Source of the DNA: Rhyacophila brunnea
Lineage: Eukaryota; Arthropoda; Insecta; Trichoptera; Rhyacophilidae
DNA: 64,000 bases
Direction of reading: 5' to 3'
NCBI GenBank assembly: GCA_022495005.1
Contig: JAGYXB010001352.1
Location: 558,001 to 622,000, forward strand
Shown here piece by piece: positions 21,046 to 32,516 of this stretch (its first letter is position 1; every line of letters begins with the position of its first letter). The notes beneath the pieces were generated by a model. The model was given only the letters and a program-made list of their open reading frames with translations. It did not search any database and was not told the origin of the DNA. The position numbers and the translations under genes are program-made.

Positions 21046-21524
21046 AAACAATTTCGGGTAGCAGCTTAGATTAAAGAATAAAGGTAGCAGATAATAAAGT
21101 GAAGATTGTCTTTGTGGAGGCAAACTAAGGAGTGTCACAAGAAAAATTAGTAATTTGCTTTTAATAAGTTCTGCTGATTTGGGAAGTATGACTTTGTGAA
21201 ATAAAATAATTACTTTTTGCGAGAGAAAATTTTAGAAAAGGTTATAATTGCAATAATTGTTTTGTGTGATTATGATTATATTGGTTTTTTATTCTAGTTT
21301 ATTCCACTCTTTTCCATCGTCAATTCTTCGCTACCGAGTACTTCCACCGAACTCGATGTGTTCGTCAATCCATGTATTCGTTTAATGCCTATTAGGTACC
21401 ACAGTATGTCTGCATTCGTTGATGAGTATCAGAGACAGTCCGGCTCGTAGACAGTCCAGTTGCTTGGAGACTTATATCACATCAAATATTTTTTTATACA
21501 ACATTCATTATTTTTACTCACATT
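21046..21524. other. No gene seen
   Basis: No recognised repeat or frame. Confidence 0.45.
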
Positions 21525-21638
21525 GACTGCTGGCTAAATAATGATTTTTTAATTACCACCCTTAAAATGCACGTTAATTACATCGATCGGCCGCCCGATC
21601 ATTCGCGCCAGGTGCGTCTTCAGCGTCCAAAGTACTAA
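21525..21638 (+). repeat. Dispersed repeat D, copy 2
   Basis: Matches 4520-4642. Its AGTACTAA end is directly followed by a family-F MITE, so it marks that insertion site. Confidence 0.75.
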
Positions 21639-22475
21639 GGGCCCACATGCTCAGCGTAGGTCAAAATTAAGCTTTTATTGTATTTTCAAATCATAACCCT
21701 GGACATTCCTTAAACGTTGTAAATAATCTATTTATATAATTTTGAAGCCTTAGTATCCTTTATATTTATTTTAAACATTTGATGACTGTACTCTTTAAAA
21801 AAAATCGATTAGGCACATGTTCAAATACGTGCATTTACATGATCTTACTCCCTACTTCATTTATTGTTAGTTTGTCAATTTATTGTGGCATAGCCACTGG
21901 GAAATGCCAATAGAAATGGCGTATTACAAAAAAATACTACCTTATTCTTAGGTCAATAATTATTATATAGCAAACATTATTCGTAGGATGTTTATCACAT
22001 TTCAATGGTCAAAGACATAGCTTACAATCAGTATCTTTAGAATTATCTTCAAATGTATTAATCGTGCCCATTGAATAATAAAATGCCTAATTTTTGTCAA
22101 ATTTGGGATCAAAAAGATTATAAAATATATTTTTTATCGTAAATATGTCACTATATAATGTTAATATTAATTTTACTAATGGTTTTGTAAATGCGTTTCA
22201 AAATTAATAAATCTAAAAAATCTTAACACCACTTCACATGGACGTACTAAATTATGACTATATTCTAAAACATTAGAGCGAGAGGTTTAAAAGAAAACTA
22301 TTTTATGTAATAAAAATACTGTATGCAGTCATCAAATGTTTAAAATAAATATAAAGGATAATAAGGCTTCAAAAATATATAAATAGATTATCTACATCAT
22401 TTCAGTAATGTCCAGGGTTATGCTCAGAAAATACCATAAAAGCTCCATTTTGACCTACGCTGAGCATGTGGGCCG
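21639..22475. mobile_element. TTAA-flanked MITE, long form, 837 bp (family F)
   Basis: Left flank CTAA (21635-21638) and right flank TTAA (22476-22479) lie at the TTAA of repeat D. The termini GGCCCACATGCTCAGCGTAG are inverted. The outer 150 bp match 12982-13443, but about 410 bp of unrelated AT-rich DNA (21793-22200) replaces the short centre. No transposase frame is seen. This may be an insertion or the longer ancestral form. Confidence 0.75.
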
Positions 22476-22479
22476 TTAA

Positions 22480-22882
22480 ATCATAAAAAGTATGTAAGTA
22501 ATGATACGTATGGGTTTATGTGGAGATGTTACACTTTAATTAAAACCACGGATTTGGGAAAATTAAACGTTAAGTGTATTTAGCTATTCAAATTTAATGA
22601 TATATAAAACATAAATACTTATAGGTTGAAATAACAACACTTTGACACGGAAAAGAAATGCGGTAAGTTAGGTTACTAAGGCGGTTTCGGGGGATGCTTC
22701 CCTAGTGGTGACTACATACTCTCTATCCTTCAACCTCGTATTTTTTTCACTATTTCTATCATCTATTTCACTTTCTCACTTTGTTTCGAATATTTAAAAG
22801 TTACAACTATAATAACAACTCACGAGTTAATAACACATAATATTTTTCTTTTGAATCCTGTCGATTACAGGATGATTTAGGC
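22480..22882. other. No gene seen
   Basis: AT-rich spacer. Confidence 0.45.
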
Positions 22883-22890
22883 ATTTATTA

Positions 22891-23590
22891 CAGCGCTCGA
22901 AATGGACTGAGAGATCCTCGAGACTACCGCTCCGTCTGGTAGACGAATTAAAAATGGTGCTCCGGTTTGGAAATTACTTTGCAAATCATTACCTTAATAA
23001 TTTACATTTTTCAATGAATTTTAATAAAAAAACTTAATTAAATAACTTCTGAATATCGTATATGCCTATTTCTAGAAACAATCATAAGATTTGGTGTTAT
23101 GTTACAAAGTTTTTAGGCGATCTTAATATCGTACCATTTCATGGGATTTCGGTTTAGAATTCCAGGATTCGCCTTCTGACATCTTCAATATCTGAATATT
23201 GTATAATTTTAGGTACTAATTGATCTAATTAAACGACCGTAAATAATACACATAAGTACACAACAGTGATATCCCACGGTGTAGACAAACTATGCACTGC
23301 TTATATGCGGCAGATTAAGGAAGGAAAAATAATAATACTATTTTTGACAGCATATTTCGTAAATAAGTAGTTTTTTTCGCCTGCGGCGCTGAAAAACGGT
23401 GACTGCCCAAATTTTTAGTAGTAGTTAGTGTCAGATTTTAAAAAACTGAAATGTCATTTCTCTGTATAAGATATGTTGGTATTTAGGTGTATAAAGTATA
23501 TAAGTAACAACAAAAGTAACACAAAATCAATATATTTTCAGAAAATTATCGAGCGCTCCGGTTCATATTTTTTTCTATTTTGAACATTGC
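22891..23590. mobile_element. hAT-like element, about 700 bp (family E)
   Basis: Left end CAGCGCTCGAAATGG. The right region ATTATCGAGCGCTCCGGTTC leads to TTTTGAACATTG(C). ATTTATTA (22883-22890) and ATTTATTG (23591-23598) are a seven-of-eight flanking match, though the last base of the right end is ambiguous. The interior is non-coding. Confidence 0.65.
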
Positions 23591-23599
23591 ATTTATTGT

Positions 23600-24097
23600 A
23601 TTTTTGGAATCAGTAAATAAACTATTAAGCAGATCGCCATCATCTGTATTTATAAACAATTCAATGAGGCGAACACAATACGTCATAATCATCTTTCCAC
23701 GGTTACAAATTTAAATATACTAAAAACTTCTACATTTATAATACAAAAAAAAATCCCCATCGTGTTAATGGAAGTCCAATATTTTTGAATTTATGTCTTA
23801 ACAACCACACCCATTTAAAGACCATAATCACGCGAGCGCCGTCGAATTAAAGTCAATTTTGACGATATTTTGATTTATTGCAGTGTTCAATGACCAATTA
23901 AATATTATCATCATTGATTGATTTTAATTAACTAAAAAAAAATACATCGTCAATAAATTTGTAAACTTGTTCTTCAAAATCAATCTACACATACTTACCA
24001 TTAATGAAGGCGTGTATTCAGTGAAGAAAAAATGCATGGAGATAAATGATTATGGCAAAATGCAGAGATTTAAACGTTATTTTAGCCTTAACTGAGC
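23600..24097. other. No gene seen
   Basis: AT-rich spacer. Confidence 0.45.
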
Positions 24098-24420
24098 TAT
24101 TGAACATACATAATTTGAAAAATTTCATGTATATAATATAATATATCCACTAGAAAAAAATCTTATTTAAAAAAAATACGACACCTGACGGGACTTCAAC
24201 CTGTAACCCGCTGGATTCGCGCTACTGTACTTTTTCGATTAAGCTATGGGAATCTTACTTAATTACGACGATTTTACCTAGTAGTTCTTACATGAAATGC
24301 TTATCAAATTGCGTTACAATGTTGGCTATCGGTTTTTGTATATTAAATCAAGGTAAGTATCAATTAAGCATTTCATGTTAAAAAATAATAGTTGAAATCG
24401 TCTTAATTAAATAGAATGCC
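24098..24420 (-). mobile_element. tRNA-bearing element with folded-back leader
   Basis: The plus strand runs from TTGAACATACATAATTTG through CCACTAGAAAAAAATC and a complemented tRNA-like body (24179-24254), then TAGTAGTTCTTACATGAAAT and GTTGGCTATCGGTTTTTGTA. At 24366 the CATTTCATG...AAATCGTCTTAATTAA segment repeats the leader in the opposite direction. The body keeps an A box (TAGCTTAATCG) but has a decayed acceptor. Confidence 0.75.
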
Positions 24421-24424
24421 TAGT

Positions 24425-24520
24425 CTTTTCTTTTCGTGGCATCTCCCATTGGAGATTGGCTTCCATCAGGGTGATATTTGCTTTATCGTCTGCTGGCCGA
24501 AATTCGTAGAGCTGAAAGAG
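24425..24520 (-). pseudogene. LINE 3' fragment (family of 31835-32516)
   Basis: GGCATCTCCCATTGGAGATTGGC and ATCAGGGTGATATTTGCTTT correspond to 31846-31895. Strongly diverged and short. Confidence 0.55.
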
Positions 24521-24673
24521 TATATTTTTTAAAGTTCTTAAAAACATATTGACTAATAAAAAATAAAGTTATTAATAAAATATATAAAATTAAAATTGTT
24601 GCAATAACGTTACGCTCACCCTTAAGTTCGAATAAACTAAATCCAGCGTCGTTCTCTGTTACTTATACCGACG

Positions 24674-24840
24674 AACTTTCTTTGGACAATGACAGTAGTG
24701 TTGTTAGCAATAGAGATGAAACAATCCTAAACATTAATATTTTGAGAAAATATAAATTATTGTGACCCCACCCCACTGGCGCATCGAAGCCTGAGCCCCG
24801 GATGAAAGGCCAGCGCTTTATGCACTGGGCTACAAGAGCC
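24674..24840 (-). mobile_element. SINE-3, copy 2
   Basis: tRNA-like head on the minus strand (24764-24838; AGCCCAGTGCATAAAGCGCT) followed by a TATTTTCTCAAAATATT and TTGTTTCATCTC body. A GACAGTAGTGTTGTT stretch also aligns to the copy at 20860. The B box is degenerate. Confidence 0.55.
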
Positions 24841-25118
24841 GTTTATAGTTTTGATACTACGCAGAGCTTTGTGGTATTTTCCCATTCGTTATTTGAAGAC
24901 GTCAACATTTTGTCATTCTGTTAGTCCAAGATATTTTGGAATACGTTTGTTAATTCGGAATCATTCCGTTTTGTATTTTGAATTAATCGATAATCAAAAT
25001 TAAACAAAGTAGCCGCACCCTACGGTACCTTATTTTATTGATTAAACTAAAATTAATGCATACAGAAAAACATGTATAATTTGCAGTGAAATTCATCATA
25101 CAGTTTCTCTATAATCAG

Positions 25119-25220
25119 CAGTGCTCGAAATGGACAATTCTACGAACCGGAGCGCTGCATAATCTTCAAAGAATATCAAAGAGTGTTGGATTTTTTGTTG
25201 CAATCTTAAACCGATGAAAG
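25119..25220 (+). mobile_element. hAT-like left terminus (family E)
   Basis: CAGTGCTCGAAATGGACAAT and ACGAACCGGAGCGCTG match the family-E left end. A right end was not found nearby. Confidence 0.65.
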
Positions 25221-25410
25221 AAATAAAAACAATCTTTGAACTTTTGACATTCACAGCATTATAGTCAAGTATCTATTTACATCATTTATTTTCTGCCCCT
25301 TAATAAAATGGCACTATTGAACAGTGCCATTATCTGCATACTTTTTTATCATACGTATGGCATCACAAGTCCTGAAATTTTGTTATACCATATTAATTTA
25401 AATATCTAAC
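25221..25410. other. No gene seen
   Basis: Spacer. AATGGCACTATTG / ACAGTGCCATT (25306-25332) is a small hairpin. Confidence 0.4.
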
Positions 25411-25414
25411 TTAA

Positions 25415-25793
25415 GGCGAAGTCTTCACTGAGCCTTTTTTAAAGAGGCACCTCGCGGAAAAATACGAAGCTTGCAATTTGAGACATTTTTTTGATAATTT
25501 ACAATTTCAACTGTATTAATGAATAAATATGTATCTGAAAACATTAAAAATAAAAATAATTGTAAAAAATGTAATAAAATGTGAATTTGTTCTATCGGTC
25601 CGCACCCTATTATTACATATATTTTATTGTCTTTGACTTAAAATAAAAAATATTTTTATTTTTAATGTTTTCAGATACATATTTATTCATTAATACAGTT
25701 GAAATTGTAAATTATCAAAAAATGTCTCAAATTGCAAGCTTCGTATTTTTCCGCTAGGTGCCTCTTTAAAAAAGGCTCAGTGAAGACTTCGCC
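25415..25793. mobile_element. TTAA-flanked long foldback element, 379 bp
   Basis: TTAA lies on both sides (25411-25414 and 25794-25797). Arms of about 140 bp are almost perfectly complementary, from GGCGAAGTCTTCACTGAGCC inward past ATGTATCTGAAAACATTAAA. The unpaired centre is about 100 bp. Only a few differences separate the arms, so it is young. No coding capacity. Confidence 0.9.
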
Positions 25794-25852
25794 TTAACCG
25801 TTTTATGGGTAAAGAAATTACAAGACCATAGATAAATTCTTTTTTTATCGAC

Positions 25853-26069
25853 TATGTCCGATCCTAATAAGATCATATGGGCCTCCACAGAGTAGAGGTT
25901 TGTATTAACAGATTTTTTTTGTTTTTACGAGAAATGGATCTCAACCACTTGCCCTACCTATTAGGTACATACTCTGATACACAATATGTGTACTTGCCAG
26001 ACCCAGGATTCGAACCTGGGACCAACGACACTATAGGCCGACACTTAAGCCGCGCGACCATCGTGGGTG
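25853..26069 (-). mobile_element. SINE-1, near-complete copy
   Basis: On the plus strand it runs from TATGTCCGATCCTAATAAGA to AGCCGCGCGACCATCGTGGG. The B box is intact (GGTTCGAATCC on the minus strand). The CACAATATGTGTACTTGCCA junction is shortened compared with other copies. Confidence 0.85.
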
Positions 26070-26880
26070 TTGTATATTTAAGATTTTGTAAATATGATAT
26101 AAAAGATATTAAGTAAATTCTCTCCTAAAAATACACTTACTAAAAGTATCATATATTTAAAATTAATAATCATTATACATAAATACATTTGTAACCAGTG
26201 TAACATGCAAGAAAGCTTCTCTTTGTCAATATTGTCAATTGTTATTGTAATTGAACATGTGCTAAGCGAAATAATTTGTTCCCGAATTTCAAGGTATGAT
26301 AAATTTTAATACGTTGGAACGTCATTCGTACAGTATATTTTTATATTGGATTAATCTTGAACAACAAACAAATTATTTCACAACTTAACATTACCTGTTG
26401 TATTAACTGTTGTACTCTTGTTGTACTGTATTTTGTAAATAATACACATATTTTAAAATCTTGGCTTTATTGAATTTATACAATGCAATGAAACCGAGAT
26501 TTTGAGCCGAGTTATAGACTAATTGTTTTCAATAAAAAATAAACAATACTGTCCAGATTGACCACGTGGAGGTGTAAGCATATCCTTACCAGGAAAGGAA
26601 TACTGTAGGATAAGGGCGTTAGCGGAGAGAGGAGGGATCCAAGCAATACATTATTAATTATTACAATTACATATTATTATGTGTGTGCATTCATAATTAT
26701 TATACATATTTATATATAGATAGATAGTATGTATACATTTATTATTTATATATTTACTACAAGGTTTACGTATTGACACGTTGATAAACAATCATTAAGA
26801 AAAATAAGAAATGCATATCCGCATTGGTTTGCTTAATTTTTACAATAATTTCCACAGGAGGTCGTATGTTTTGTCATCTT
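26070..26880. other. No gene seen
   Basis: AT-rich. It includes a TATATATAGATAGATAG simple repeat near 26708. Confidence 0.45.
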
Positions 26881-27901
26881 TCAATTCTCTTTTTCGACTT
26901 GCCGTGTCATCCGCTGAATGCCGACTTTAGCTAACCATGACCGAACATATTTTTCAGGATTAAATTGCCTCAATAGCGGACCTACACTATTTATAAATAA
27001 CAACGTAGCACACGTTTTAATATTAAGACATGATCTTGGTGGTGTCATTATCTCATTTAAAGCGCTAAAATTTCTTTCGCATTCAGCTGTTGATATTGGG
27101 ATCGTCGCTATAGCTTTAAGGAGAGGTTTCAAATCTTCTGGAGTTTTATTAGAATCATCACACATTTAAAAAAAACCTAAAACCGCGTTTAATATCTAAT
27201 TCATTTAAATGAAATTGATGGCATAATCTGATAATGTTATCCTCTCCATATCGTATGTCCACGCCGTCATCATCTGATTTGCGATAATTATTACGATCCA
27301 GTACTTGCATACTCTCTAATAAATTGTTATATAGATTAATGTTTTCTTGGTGAATGTTTGCGTTTCGACTGACATGCGATGAACTTGTTGTAATCATTCG
27401 ATTTCTTAAGTATTGGCTAGACTTCTATATAATTGAGAAACATTAATGGCTTTAACCTTACCTTCCTGAATAATTAGTCCTTTGTATATCTTTTCATCTA
27501 TGGCTCTAAGAGCGTCTAATAATTTTGGACCGGGTCATTTGCCATCGAATCAAGGACACGCTAATCATCAATTTATCAGCATTGACTAGTGTAATATTAC
27601 GCCTTTGAAGATAATTCGATAAGAAACCTAATTCATCTAGTGCATCTGACATTGTATTTAAATTTCGAACAAATTCCACACTTGTTAACATTTTTCTAAG
27701 GCCACTATATTTGCATCGTTCTGATTCATCCGTAGTATTATCTTCGGATGCTTTATTAAAATGATCGTATAGTGCCGAATAATTATTAATAACGGCATTT
27801 ACTGTAAGCATACTTGAAACCACCCACCGCACTGATAAAACTCTTCCAATTTTTAATAACTGGGTTTCTAGTGAATTGACCGCTTGTCTCTTTTCGATCA
27901 T
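26881..27901 (-). pseudogene. Broken hAT-family transposase (KIAA1586-like)
   Basis: Three minus-strand frames cover the C-terminal half of a hAT transposase-like protein of the type often named KIAA1586-like in insects. The piece at 27901-27506 (131 codons) contains LLKIGRVLSVRWVVSSMLTV, the conserved region ahead of the dimerisation domain. The piece at 27165-26881 carries the hAT dimerisation signature IPISTAECERNFSALNEI with a following LLFINSVG block. Between them the frame is broken by stops and shifts near 27400-27500 and 27165. The N-terminal zinc finger and first catalytic residues are absent. It is a dead relic; terminal repeats were not found. Confidence 0.8.
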
Positions 27902-29025
27902 CTAATTTTTTTTATGTGCAGATATATTAGTTTCTTGTGTAACGTTATTGCCTGCTGGGATTTTTAATCAAATTTTTAAGAGAACGCATTTTCTTTAAAA
28001 TGTAACTTACATATATGTAAAACAGTTAACATTTTAAATTGAAACACAAAACTTACCAAAATGTAGCGACGTCAGCATAAAAATAATTATTATAAACTTA
28101 TAAACAATCAAATAAAATTACCTACTTTTAGTTAAATTGAAGTAGGTATGCAAGTACCTATACAAAATACATACAAAAAAGGTATAACATGACATATGGT
28201 AGGTATATAATTTAATAGATAATCACACGACACACCACTTAAATATAGGTATTACCTATAACCGCAATGAATAATTTAAATCATAAAATAAAATTAATGT
28301 TTTTGTCTAGAAATTTATTAATTGGTGAATTATTAAAAGTGGTATGAACTCGCCAAAGGGAAAAACAAAACTTTATTAACAATTACATACTTAATTTGAA
28401 ATATTTCAACCCCTTAAAAACATGTAGGTTATTTAGGGAAAACTTTTTACTATTTACTACAAAGGCTTTTGTCAGGGCACACATTTTGTCGGTAATAAAA
28501 TAATTTAGCGAACTCATCTGCGAAGGTCTAACTACCTAGTTAGGTTTTTTCATGTATGCAATATTTATTTAGTTTACACTTTACAGCTTTAGTGTCTTTA
28601 GACAATGCATTTCGCCCGGTCGCCCGGAAGAATACGTAGAAGGTGCACACAAAATTTATCACATGCATTTGTTTTTTTAACACTCACGCTCTTAATATTT
28701 CGGTGCGTACCAAATTCTTTTTAAAAATGCAATTTTTTTTCTGTGACTATAAATGGAAACAATTGAGAGAAATTATACAATTCTCTCCAGTACATATTAT
28801 GCTCGTGTTTTAAAACAATCTTTTTTGAAGAGCAGTTTCATATTGTCTTAAAAAAATAATATTTTGTTGTTTACCCACCGTTTAAAACAATTTCGGACAT
28901 TCTTAAGTATGTAATATGTACGGGTCATAGAAAATTCAGTGGTTCTAAACCAGTAAAATTATTTTTTAATAAAAATTAATTTTCGTCAATTTTAAATCTG
29001 ACCCGGAACGTAATAATATTAAGTA
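27902..29025. other. No gene seen
   Basis: AT-rich. The hAT relic's upstream part may be decayed here, but I see no readable motif. Confidence 0.4.
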
Positions 29026-29181
29026 TGACGCTTGAGGATTTTACTAGACGACTCGCTGTCCGTCGGATATTTTACGAACCGGTACGCCATTTTCGAATTT
29101 TTAACGAACAGGAACGCCATCCTCGGAAATCCCACGAACAGGAACGGCGCTCCGGGGCGTTCCGCTCCATTCCGAGCGCTG
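29026..29181. mobile_element. hAT-like MITE (family E) with internal 30-bp tandem repeats
   Basis: Left end TGACGCTTGAGGATTTTAC and right end TCCGCTCCATTCCGAGCGCTG are inverted and match family E. Inside are three adjoining 30-bp units (29066-29155), each with an ACGAAC(C/A)GG(T/A)ACG core. The period is a multiple of three, which is why several frames stay open. No clear target duplication. Confidence 0.7.
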
Positions 29182-30114
29182 ATAATCAGTGGAAAGTTCC
29201 GAGAATGCATTATCGGATGCGTTATCGCAGCTGTAGTTAATTATTAATATTGAATAATTCTCTCATCTTGTTGAACAAAATGCAACAGGAAAACTTTGTA
29301 CCTTTTTATTTAATATAATGTAGTAATAATTAATTCATAATATTGCGATATTCTTATGAATTTACTTTTTTGTTATGACGTGTATAATGGATAATATTAA
29401 TTTGAATTGTTATAAAAAGTCGTTATTTTTCTATGGTCAATACAGGTGTCAGCAAGACGTTTGAAAGATGAGCTTTGCAATCGGTAGTAATAACAATTCT
29501 TTATAATTTATCGGTTAAATCAAGCTTCTGAGTAAATAGATTTTTTAGTCTCTCATCAGTTGAAGTGTAGTATTGTGGTGGAAGGGTTTAGAAGAGGTCA
29601 TAGGGACATTTTTACTTGAGACCGTATTTATAAAATTAACAGAGTTATCCAGCCGACTTTCTCTCGGAAATGGCTCCTATGTTTTAAAAGTCAGAAGAGA
29701 TCTTTATTTGGCTACATATTTTTTTCTGAATCAGGGTTGTGACACATATTATCGCTGCAATTAGCTGCAAACTGTGGTACCTCAATACACTGCAGTGCGT
29801 AGTACTATTATTGAAGACAGTTTCGTGAAAAATCTTGACGAAGATGAGTTACGGTGCGTTGTGGTATATCAGTTTGCATGAATTTGTAGTGTCATTGTTT
29901 AGGTCCTTATGCATGGCGTAATCGAGAACAAAATATGAACTCACAATACAAGATAAATTTAAAAATGAAAAATAAACGCAATATGACATGGCAAAGTGCA
30001 CGTAATATAAACGAAAAAAAATATACACAGATGGACAAGTAGCCATCCAATAGAATATTGTGATATAATAGAGGTCATCAAGGTGATGTATTGACAATAT
30101 GCTGGAGATGTCGC
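29182..30114. other. No gene seen
   Basis: Spacer. The overlapping minus-strand frames at 29849-30267 partly mirror a plus-strand LINE and are shadows. Confidence 0.45.
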
Positions 30115-30390
30115 GATAAACGCAGTCAAACAGTGGTACTGGGCACATTCTGCCAAGCTCTTTGAGTTTGGACTTGTCACCCGTGGTGGAGAACTACAGG
30201 ATGCAAACCACATCCTCAGGGAATACCCGAGAATGTGCTCCGAAAAGGAAGAGATGCTCAAGTCCAACCAGCTGGTAGGCCCAACTATAATACTAGGAAC
30301 GTGGAAGTCTTCACATAGTTTAGTATGTCTGTATTGCTTTAGCTTTGTTTTTACATATTATAAAATAAATAAAATAAAAAAAAAAAGCCT
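30115..30390 (+). pseudogene. Jockey-like LINE 3' end with A-rich tail
   Basis: One frame from about 30122 gives a C-terminal tail with ELQDANHILREYPRM, like the cysteine-histidine knuckle region (HxxxxCP) near the end of Jockey-type second open reading frames. It continues to SNQLVGPTIILGTWKSS, then an A-rich tail (AAATAAATAAAATAAAAAAA). The length, position and poly(A) tail support a 5'-truncated LINE. The identification rests on a short motif. Confidence 0.55.
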
Positions 30391-30639
30391 TTTTATTTCT
30401 TACAAACAAAAGTAAATGACAGTTAAATGACTATATCTAATGAATATATAATATATCACCTATGAATATATCTATCTATGATTGTATTATCTACTTATTT
30501 TATAGTTTATATAATATTAATTATTATTATTTTTTATATTTTTGGATAATACTTACATAATATTATATATATTGAGATTTTTTATTTTTGTATATAATAC
30601 TATTAGATAATGTTTATAAATTAAACAATGATATGTAAT

Positions 30640-30800
30640 TAGTTTGTTTGGTTTGTAAGAACACCTCTTCGGTTGAAGGCCTTCTACAAAGTGTTAATCT
30701 CTGGCCACTCTGGTTTCTTTCTCCATACCCGTTTGATTTCGTAGCTAAGTATTCGTCTTGTCTGGGTTGGCCTATTTTTGCATTTAGGTCGCCCATCATT
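30640..30800 (-). pseudogene. RTE LINE endonuclease fragment
   Basis: The minus-strand frame at 30859-30614 contains IMMGDLNAKIGQPRQDEYLA followed by a GYGERNQSGQRL block. The GD(F/L)NA motif belongs to the apurinic endonuclease-like domain, where the Asp and Asn are catalytic. Only about 55 residues of the domain are readable, and the remainder is unrelated. Confidence 0.75.
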
Positions 30801-30845
30801 ATAAAAGTTTTATGTGCGTTAATTAATTTACATATTATATGTAAA

Positions 30846-31043
30846 TTAATTAGAATCATTTAATTTTGTTAATTCTCCGTGCTCCTCTCTCCCATTGGCA
30901 CTTTTTCTTGAATAAGTCTCAGTAAACTCAATCAAAGCACAGTCTTGGGCATCTGCTCTTGAGACATTCCTATGTGTGAATAACTGCTGATACTTCACAT
31001 ACGTTTGGGCCTTGTGGCACGCTTCATTAATACTGAGTGTGGT
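30846..31043 (-). other. Unrecognised 66-codon open stretch
   Basis: The minus strand stays open from about 31043 to 30846 without an obvious start. The translation is mixed in composition (SINEACHKAQTYVKYQQL) and not low-complexity. It may be another LINE segment linked to the endonuclease piece beside it, but I cannot place it. Confidence 0.3.
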
Positions 31044-31149
31044 GCAGGGCGGCTTGTTTAGGAAATAACTATTAAGTAGTGGTAGGTACTAAACGACAAC
31101 AGGAATACAATAATACACACTGGATCGATGCATTTGTCCAAAACGGTGT

Positions 31150-31235
31150 TATTATGTGGCAGACAATAACTAGAGATAGAAAGCGGGGAGAGAATGAACT
31201 AGGACAGGCTTTCATCTAGGAGCAGATCGATGTTC
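31150..31235 (+). repeat. RTE-like 3' fragment
   Basis: GAGAGAATGAACTAGGACAGG and TTCATCTAGGAGCAGATCGATG resemble the TGG...GAGGCCTTCATCCAGCAGTGGAT end of the 3230 element. Weak. Confidence 0.4.
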
Positions 31236-31249
31236 ATACTATTTTTTAT

Positions 31250-31411
31250 TATGGCTTGGTTTCGCAGGGTTTAATTGAATTTTAAAAACTAACTATCACC
31301 GTCTGTAAATTGTAGTTTTATTTCAATGAAAACAAATACTTATTATTGAGAAAGTTTAGTGTGCACTATTTATGGCTGATCTTAACAGCCTACCTCCACC
31401 CTTTGCCATTG
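31250..31411 (-). mobile_element. Family C hAT-like MITE, right half only
   Basis: From TTATGGCTTGGTTTCGCAGG through CACTATTTATGGCTGATCTT to CCTCCACCCTTTGCCATTG, this matches the right half of 2571-3094. The left half is absent. Confidence 0.75.
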
Positions 31412-31834
31412 CTACACTATTAAACCCGGTGTATTAGTAATTGTATATAAGTAAACAGTGACTTTATTATCTAAAAGTACATAAGTATATTCGTTGCGTA
31501 TAGAGGAAAACTATCACTAAATATTAATATATTTTGTAATATTTCTTATTATGATGACCTTACGTACAATACACTTTGGTGTCTCTATTATTAGCCAATA
31601 TAAGGCAAAAATAAAATTATTACTCGGGAATTAACAAGATGTAATTTAAGTTTTTTCCTCAATGTGATATTTGGATAATTCATGTCATTCGTTTAACCCA
31701 CATAATATAAAATTGAAAATATTTAATTGTGGGTAACGATTTGTTTTAGAACTCTTAGATGTAATAATATTTTCAAATTTTATATTTAAAATTCACATAT
31801 ACATTGTATTCTGTATTCTATACTAATCTTCTTC
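31412..31834. other. No gene seen
   Basis: AT-rich spacer. Confidence 0.45.
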
Positions 31835-32516
31835 TTATTGTGCCATCCTCTGGCGGAGGCCGGCCACCATCAAGGCGATCTTATCTTTGTCGTCTGTTAC
31901 CCGGAACAGTTCAATGGACCTGCACTCGTACCAATCACGGAGGTTCTTAAGCCACGAAATGCGGCGCCATCCTCTACTACGCTTCCCATTGATCTTTCCT
32001 TGAATGACAAGTTGGGGAATGCTGTATTTATGTCCTCTCATAATGTGGCCGAGGTACTGTAGTTTCCTGGTTTTGATACTAAGTAGAACTTCTCGGTTGT
32101 TCCCCATTTGATTGAGAACTTTAACATTTGTCACCCGGTCAGTTCAAGGAATTTTGAGGATGCTTCTATACAGCCACATATTGAAAGCTTCAAGTCTCCA
32201 TGACATCTCTTGGTTTAGCGTCCATACCATAGAAATGAATTGAGAGAACATAACAACGTACCATACGCAGTCTCAGACCTAGGTTAAGATCTCGATTGCG
32301 AAGGAGGCGTCTCATTTTAAGAAAGGCGCTCGTTGCGATCTCAATTCTAGTTTTTATTTCCTGAGACTGGTCCCATTTCTCATTGATCCATGTACCTAAA
32401 TATTTATAATGGGTCACACGTTTGATTGGTTCGCTGTTAATGACAAAATTTGTGTTGGTGTCTGGTATTTTTGATACTAGTAATAGTTTTAGTAATATAC
32501 TAATAATATTTTTTAA
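31835..32516 (-). pseudogene. LINE reverse transcriptase C-terminal region (best copy)
   Basis: Two minus-strand frames join across a one-base shift near 32190. The upstream frame (32519-32190) has the VTHYKYLGTWINEKWD block typical of the region after the RT palm in RTE/CR1-like LINEs. The downstream frame (32134-31835) has KTRKLQYLGHIMRG, a GKRSRGWRR basic block and the terminal GLRQRMAQ. An in-frame stop lies near 32148. The 3' end is an AAGAAGAAG tract. The palm and endonuclease are missing. A SINE-1 abuts its 5' side at 32517. Confidence 0.85.

Noticed and set aside
29849..30267. Two overlapping minus-strand frames of 99-102 codons
   Set aside because: They lie antisense to the Jockey-like LINE 3' end and have cysteine- and aromatic-rich composition typical of shadows.
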